In this document: positions 60,922 to 64,000 of the stretch, piece by piece
Layout of the letters: the number at the start of each line of letters is the position of its first letter
How positions within the stretch are numbered: the stretch's first letter is position 1
Source of the DNA: Saccharothrix deserti
GTDB taxonomy: Bacteria > Actinomycetota > Actinomycetes > Mycobacteriales > Pseudonocardiaceae
Direction: 5' to 3'
DNA: 64,000 bases
Assembly (NCBI RefSeq): GCF_009769385.1
Contig: NZ_VKAB01000022.1
Coordinates: 1 to 64,000 of the forward strand
Notes under the pieces: model-generated
Told to the model about the DNA's origin: nothing
Databases searched by the model: none
What the model saw: the letters and a program-made list of their open reading frames with translations, nothing else
Program-made: the position numbers and the translations under genes

Positions 60922-63900
60922 TCAGCGGGCGTGGACGGACTCCGTGGCACGGCGGATGTCCCACTCCGCGCCGATGCCCCGGTACAGCGCGACCGCCTCG
61001 GCCAGCACGGCGTCGGCTTCGGCGCGACGCCCGCACCCCGCCAACAACGTGGCCCGGTCGTCGAGCGTCTGCGCCAGCTCGAACGTCCGGCCGACCGCGC
61101 GGTAGTGGTCGGCGACCGCCACCAGGGCGTCCGGTTCCTCCGCCAGCACGGCCCGGCACCGTCGCGCGGCCGCCGCCGCCCGCGCCGCCTTGGTCTCGCG
61201 CGACGCCTCCGCCTCGCACGCCTCGACCGCCGCCCGTGCCGTGGCGCGGTCACCCGCCGCCAACGACAGGCGGACCAGCTCGGGCAACCACTGGTGCCGC
61301 AGCATCATGTCCGCGTACCGGGTGTCGAGGATCGCGCCCAGAACGGACACCGCCCGCGCGTGATCGCCCTCCCGCGCCGCCGCCATGGCCTGCGCCGCGA
61401 TCAGGAAGTCGCAGTTCTCCCGGTACGCCTCGGTCACCAGCGGCAGGTTCAGGCCTCGGGACAGGTGCGCGTCGAGCCGGGGGCCGTCGTCGCGGTGGGC
61501 GGCGATCAGCGCGACGACGCCGTGCAGCAGCACGGGACCGCCTTCCCGCAGCCCGTACCCGGTGAACTCCGGGTCGTCGAGCACCGCGCCCAGCCGGGCC
61601 GCGGCGTCGTCCCACCCACCGAGCCAGAACTGGTGCACGGCCGCCGCCAGGTGCAGCCCCGCCACCGGCGTGCCGCGCCCGGCGACGTCGAACGCCGTGT
61701 CCAGGCTGCGGCTCGCCTCGTCCAGCCGGTCGAGGCACTGCAGGGTGAAGATCCGGTTGTCCAGCAACAACAACCTCAGGTCGGTCAGGCTCACGTCGGT
61801 GCCGACCACGTCGAGCGCCTGGTCGAGGTACGCCACGGCACGCGGGTAGTCCCGGCGCACGGCCTCGACCTGCCACAGCACCTCCAGCGCCTGGGCGATC
61901 GCGAACGGGTCCGCCGCCCGCTCCCCCACCCCGATCGCCTCCCGCGCGCTGGCCTCGGCGCCGTCCAGCTCGCCGATGCCGGCCCGCTGCACGAGGGCCA
62001 GCAGCGACAGCAGGCGGGCCCGCCACCGGTCCGACAGCACCGGGTCCGCCAACGCCTCCCGTGAGGCCAGCACGGCTTCCTCGGCCCGCGCCCCCCGGTA
62101 CGGCATGTACGCGAGCGTCCACCGCACCTCGGCGATCCGGTCGGGCTCCCGCAGGCGCGGCAACGCGCGGCGGGCGTGCTCCTCGGCCTCGGCGTCCCGG
62201 TTGATCCGGAACAACGCGCTGCTGAGGTGCGCGGCGAGCGTCGCGTCCCGCTCGTCCCGCGCCACCGACGACGACAGGCACCGCTGGAGCAGGTCGACCG
62301 CCACCAGCGGGGCGCGGTAGACCAGCGCGGGCGCCTCCTCGACCAGCCAGTCCAGCACCCACGACCCGACGTCACCGGACGCGGCCAGCAACTGCTCGGC
62401 CACGTGGTCGACGGGCGCGCCGGACGCCGCCAGCGCCCGCGCCGCCTGCTGGTGCAACGCGGTGCGCAGCGCGGCCGGCGTGCCCTCGTACAGCGCCTGC
62501 CGGATCAGTGGGTGCCGGAACGCCATGCGCGCCCCGGCGTCACGCAGCACGCCCGCCGCGAGGGCCTCCTCCAGCCGCGCGGCCAGGTCGAACACCGGTG
62601 TGCCGAGCACCACCGACAGGTCGCTCACCACGAACTCGCCGCCGAGCAGCGCCGACCACCGCAGCACCTCGCGCGTCGGGTCGGTGAGGAAGTCCAGCCG
62701 GCCCGTCACGGCGGACACCAGCGACATCGGCGCCCGGTCGAACGCGTGCGCCGACACGTCCGCCACGCCGGTGTCGACCTCGACCACCTGTTCGCGCACC
62801 AACGCGTCCGCGACCTCCCGCACGTACAGCGGGTTGCCGCCCGCACGGGCCGCGATGGTGCGCAGGCCAGGGCCCGGCGTCGCGCCGACGAGCCGGCCGA
62901 CGAGCCCGGCGACCTCGCCGTCGGCGAGCGGCGTGAGGTCGAGAACCGTGCCGCCGCCCGACTCGACGTCACGGCGCAGGCGGGCGATCTCGGCCCGGTA
63001 CGGCACCGGGCGCGTCGCGCCGACCAGCAGGAGCCGGGTCCGCCGCGTCACGGCGGTCAACCGGTGCCAGAGGTGCGCGCTGGTCTCGTCCGCCCACTGG
63101 AGGTCGTCCAGCGCGACGACCACCGGCCCGTCCGCGCACAGCTGCTCGACCAGGGCCACCAGCCGGTCGACCGCGCCGAACACCGGGTCGGAGTCGGCGA
63201 AGATCGACCCGGCGGGCCGTTCCTGCCCGAGCGCCTGGGCAGTCGCGGCGCGGCGCGGGTCGGGTGAGTGCGACTCCACGGCGAAGGCGTCCAGCGCCAG
63301 GCGCAGCGGGAACCGCGTGCCGAGTTCGTCGGCGACGGCGTGGGCGATCTCGTGCCCGTGCCGCCGCGCGCGGGCCAGCACGGCGGCGAGCATCGCGGAC
63401 TTCCCGATGCCCATCTCGCCTTCCAGCCACAGCAGCCGGCCGTGCCCGGCGGTGACGTCGTCCACCAGCCGCCGCACCGCCGTCAGCTCGGCGGTCCGCC
63501 CGACCAGCTCGGCACCGGGGTCGGGTTCCTCCGGGCCGCGGGGCGCGGGTGCCACCGGTCGCGCGGCCGGGGCCTGCTCGTTGCGCAGGATCTGTTCGTG
63601 CACGGCACGCAGGCGTTGCCCCGGTTCGACGTGCAGCTCCGACACCAGGACGCGCCGGCCGTCGCGGAACACCTCCAAGGCCTCCGCGTTGCGCCCGGAC
63701 CGGTGCAGGGCGAGCATCAACAGCTCACGGGCACGTTCCCGCAACGGCTCCTCGGCGACGAGCGCGGCCAGCTCCGCGACCACGTCGGTGTGCGCGCCCA
63801 CGGCCAGCGCCACCTCGGCCCGCAGTTCCCGCGCGGCCGTGCGGGCCTCGGCCAGCCTGCGCCGCTCGGCCTCGGCGAACGGCCCGGTCAACCCGGACAG

Positions 63901-64000
63901 CGGGTCGCCCCGCCACAGGCCGAGGGCGGTGTCCAACGACGCCCGCGCGCCCTCCGGGTCACCGCCGGCCAGTTGACGCCGGGCCCGGTCGCGCAACCCG
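60922..64000 (-). CDS. SARP-type regulator with BTAD, ATPase and TPR-like domains (5' end outside the window)
   Basis: The frame is open to the right edge; the apparent TTG near 63996 is internal, so the N-terminal DNA-binding winged helix is off-window. Visible is a BTAD domain (LGLWRGDPLSGLTGPFAEAE, HRSGRNAEALEVFRDGRRVL, ELHVEPGQRLRAVHEQILRN). An NTPase follows with Walker A LEGEMGIGKSAML and Walker B VVVALDDLQWADETSAHLWH, then a long helical repeat region to VHAR. This is the AfsR/large SARP-LuxR layout for pathway-level activation in actinomycetes. It is convergent with the CIS genes and may regulate them or a cluster to the right. Confidence 0.9.
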   Translation of the reverse strand, partial: GLRDRARRQLAGGDPEGARASLDTALGLWRGDPLSGLTGPFAEAERRRLAEARTAARELRAEVALAVGAHTDVVAELAALVAEEPLRERARELLMLALHRSGRNAEALEVFRDGRRVLVSELHVEPGQRLRAVHEQILRNEQAPAARPVAPAPRGPEEPDPGAELVGRTAELTAVRRLVDDVTAGHGRLLWLEGEMGIGKSAMLAAVLARARRHGHEIAHAVADELGTRFPLRLALDAFAVESHSPDPRRAATAQALGQERPAGSIFADSDPVFGAVDRLVALVEQLCADGPVVVALDDLQWADETSAHLWHRLTAVTRRTRLLLVGATRPVPYRAEIARLRRDVESGGGTVLDLTPLADGEVAGLVGRLVGATPGPGLRTIAARAGGNPLYVREVADALVREQVVEVDTGVADVSAHAFDRAPMSLVSAVTGRLDFLTDPTREVLRWSALLGGEFVVSDLSVVLGTPVFDLAARLEEALAAGVLRDAGARMAFRHPLIRQALYEGTPAALRTALHQQAARALAASGAPVDHVAEQLLAASGDVGSWVLDWLVEEAPALVYRAPLVAVDLLQRCLSSSVARDERDATLAAHLSSALFRINRDAEAEEHARRALPRLREPDRIAEVRWTLAYMPYRGARAEEAVLASREALADPVLSDRWRARLLSLLALVQRAGIGELDGAEASAREAIGVGERAADPFAIAQALEVLWQVEAVRRDYPRAVAYLDQALDVVGTDVSLTDLRLLLLDNRIFTLQCLDRLDEASRSLDTAFDVAGRGTPVAGLHLAAAVHQFWLGGWDDAAARLGAVLDDPEFTGYGLREGGPVLLHGVVALIAAHRDDGPRLDAHLSRGLNLPLVTEAYRENCDFLIAAQAMAAAREGDHARAVSVLGAILDTRYADMMLRHQWLPELVRLSLAAGDRATARAAVEACEAEASRETKAARAAAAARRCRAVLAEEPDALVAVADHYRAVGRTFELAQTLDDRATLLAGCGRRAEADAVLAEAVALYRGIGAEWDIRRATESVHAR

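Noticed and set aside
1..64000. tRNA, rRNA, riboswitch and CRISPR signals
   Set aside because: No cloverleaf with a GGTTCGAATCC-type arm outside coding sequence, no ribosomal RNA, no direct-repeat/spacer arrays were seen by eye.

Overview
The window comes from a very GC-rich actinomycete. The GC content, frequent GTG/TTG starts, the type I polyketide synthase, the MmpL-type exporter, the SARP and MmyB-type regulators, and an actinobacterial-style contractile injection cluster point to a filamentous genus, perhaps a Saccharothrix/Lentzea/Actinosynnema relative. The genus is inference from gene families only. I see no tRNA, rRNA or CRISPR array.

Layout. (1) 1-10 kb: the edge of a natural-product cluster on the minus strand. 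A six-gene operon reads ALDH-like acyl reductase/dehydrogenase, acyl-CoA dehydrogenase-like protein, class III aminotransferase, SRPBCC cyclase-like protein and small membrane protein into a modular polyketide synthase that runs off the left edge. Beside it lie an MmpL-type exporter and a divergent TetR regulator. (2) 10-13 kb: an aminoglycoside phosphotransferase-like gene and a GrpB-family gene, bracketed by 39-bp direct repeats and transposase debris. (3) 13-37 kb: a patchwork of intact metabolic genes and many broken ones. Intact genes include two medium-chain reductases, an MmyB-type regulator, a secreted GH43/ricin-lectin enzyme, an alpha/beta hydrolase, an SDR, a TetR, a ketopantoate-reductase-like gene with a divergent CGNR regulator, and a coupled cysteine-synthase-like/MFS/dehydratase-like operon. 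Broken ones are a subtilase with an in-frame stop, a deleted TetR, a xanthine-dehydrogenase tail, a recombinase piece, and the shattered remains of what looks like a sulfonate/flavin-dependent utilisation cluster at 29.1-31.7 kb.

(4) 37-64 kb: the main system, a phage-tail-like contractile injection system (CIS). Most of it is on the plus strand, with short gaps or overlaps that imply coupled expression. The particle genes run: tail terminator (DUF4255/Pvc16-like), AAA+ ATPase (Pvc15-like), sheath, tube, a tail-assembly protein, a DUF6760-like peptide, a long Pro-rich VQR-repeat protein, a second tube protein, LysM hub, VgrG-like spike, PAAR tip, gp25-like, large baseplate protein and gpI-like wedge. 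Membrane-associated accessory genes surround the core: a COG1470-type 'hydrolytic protein', a TolB/DUF11 protein and a zinc-ribbon protein. A divergent epimerase-like gene, two paralogous LuxR regulators with degraded receivers and a large SARP/ATPase/TPR regulator complete the locus. No tail-fibre gene and no obvious DUF4157 cargo is visible, which fits the intracellular/cytoplasmic CIS type described in Streptomyces better than an exported, receptor-binding particle.
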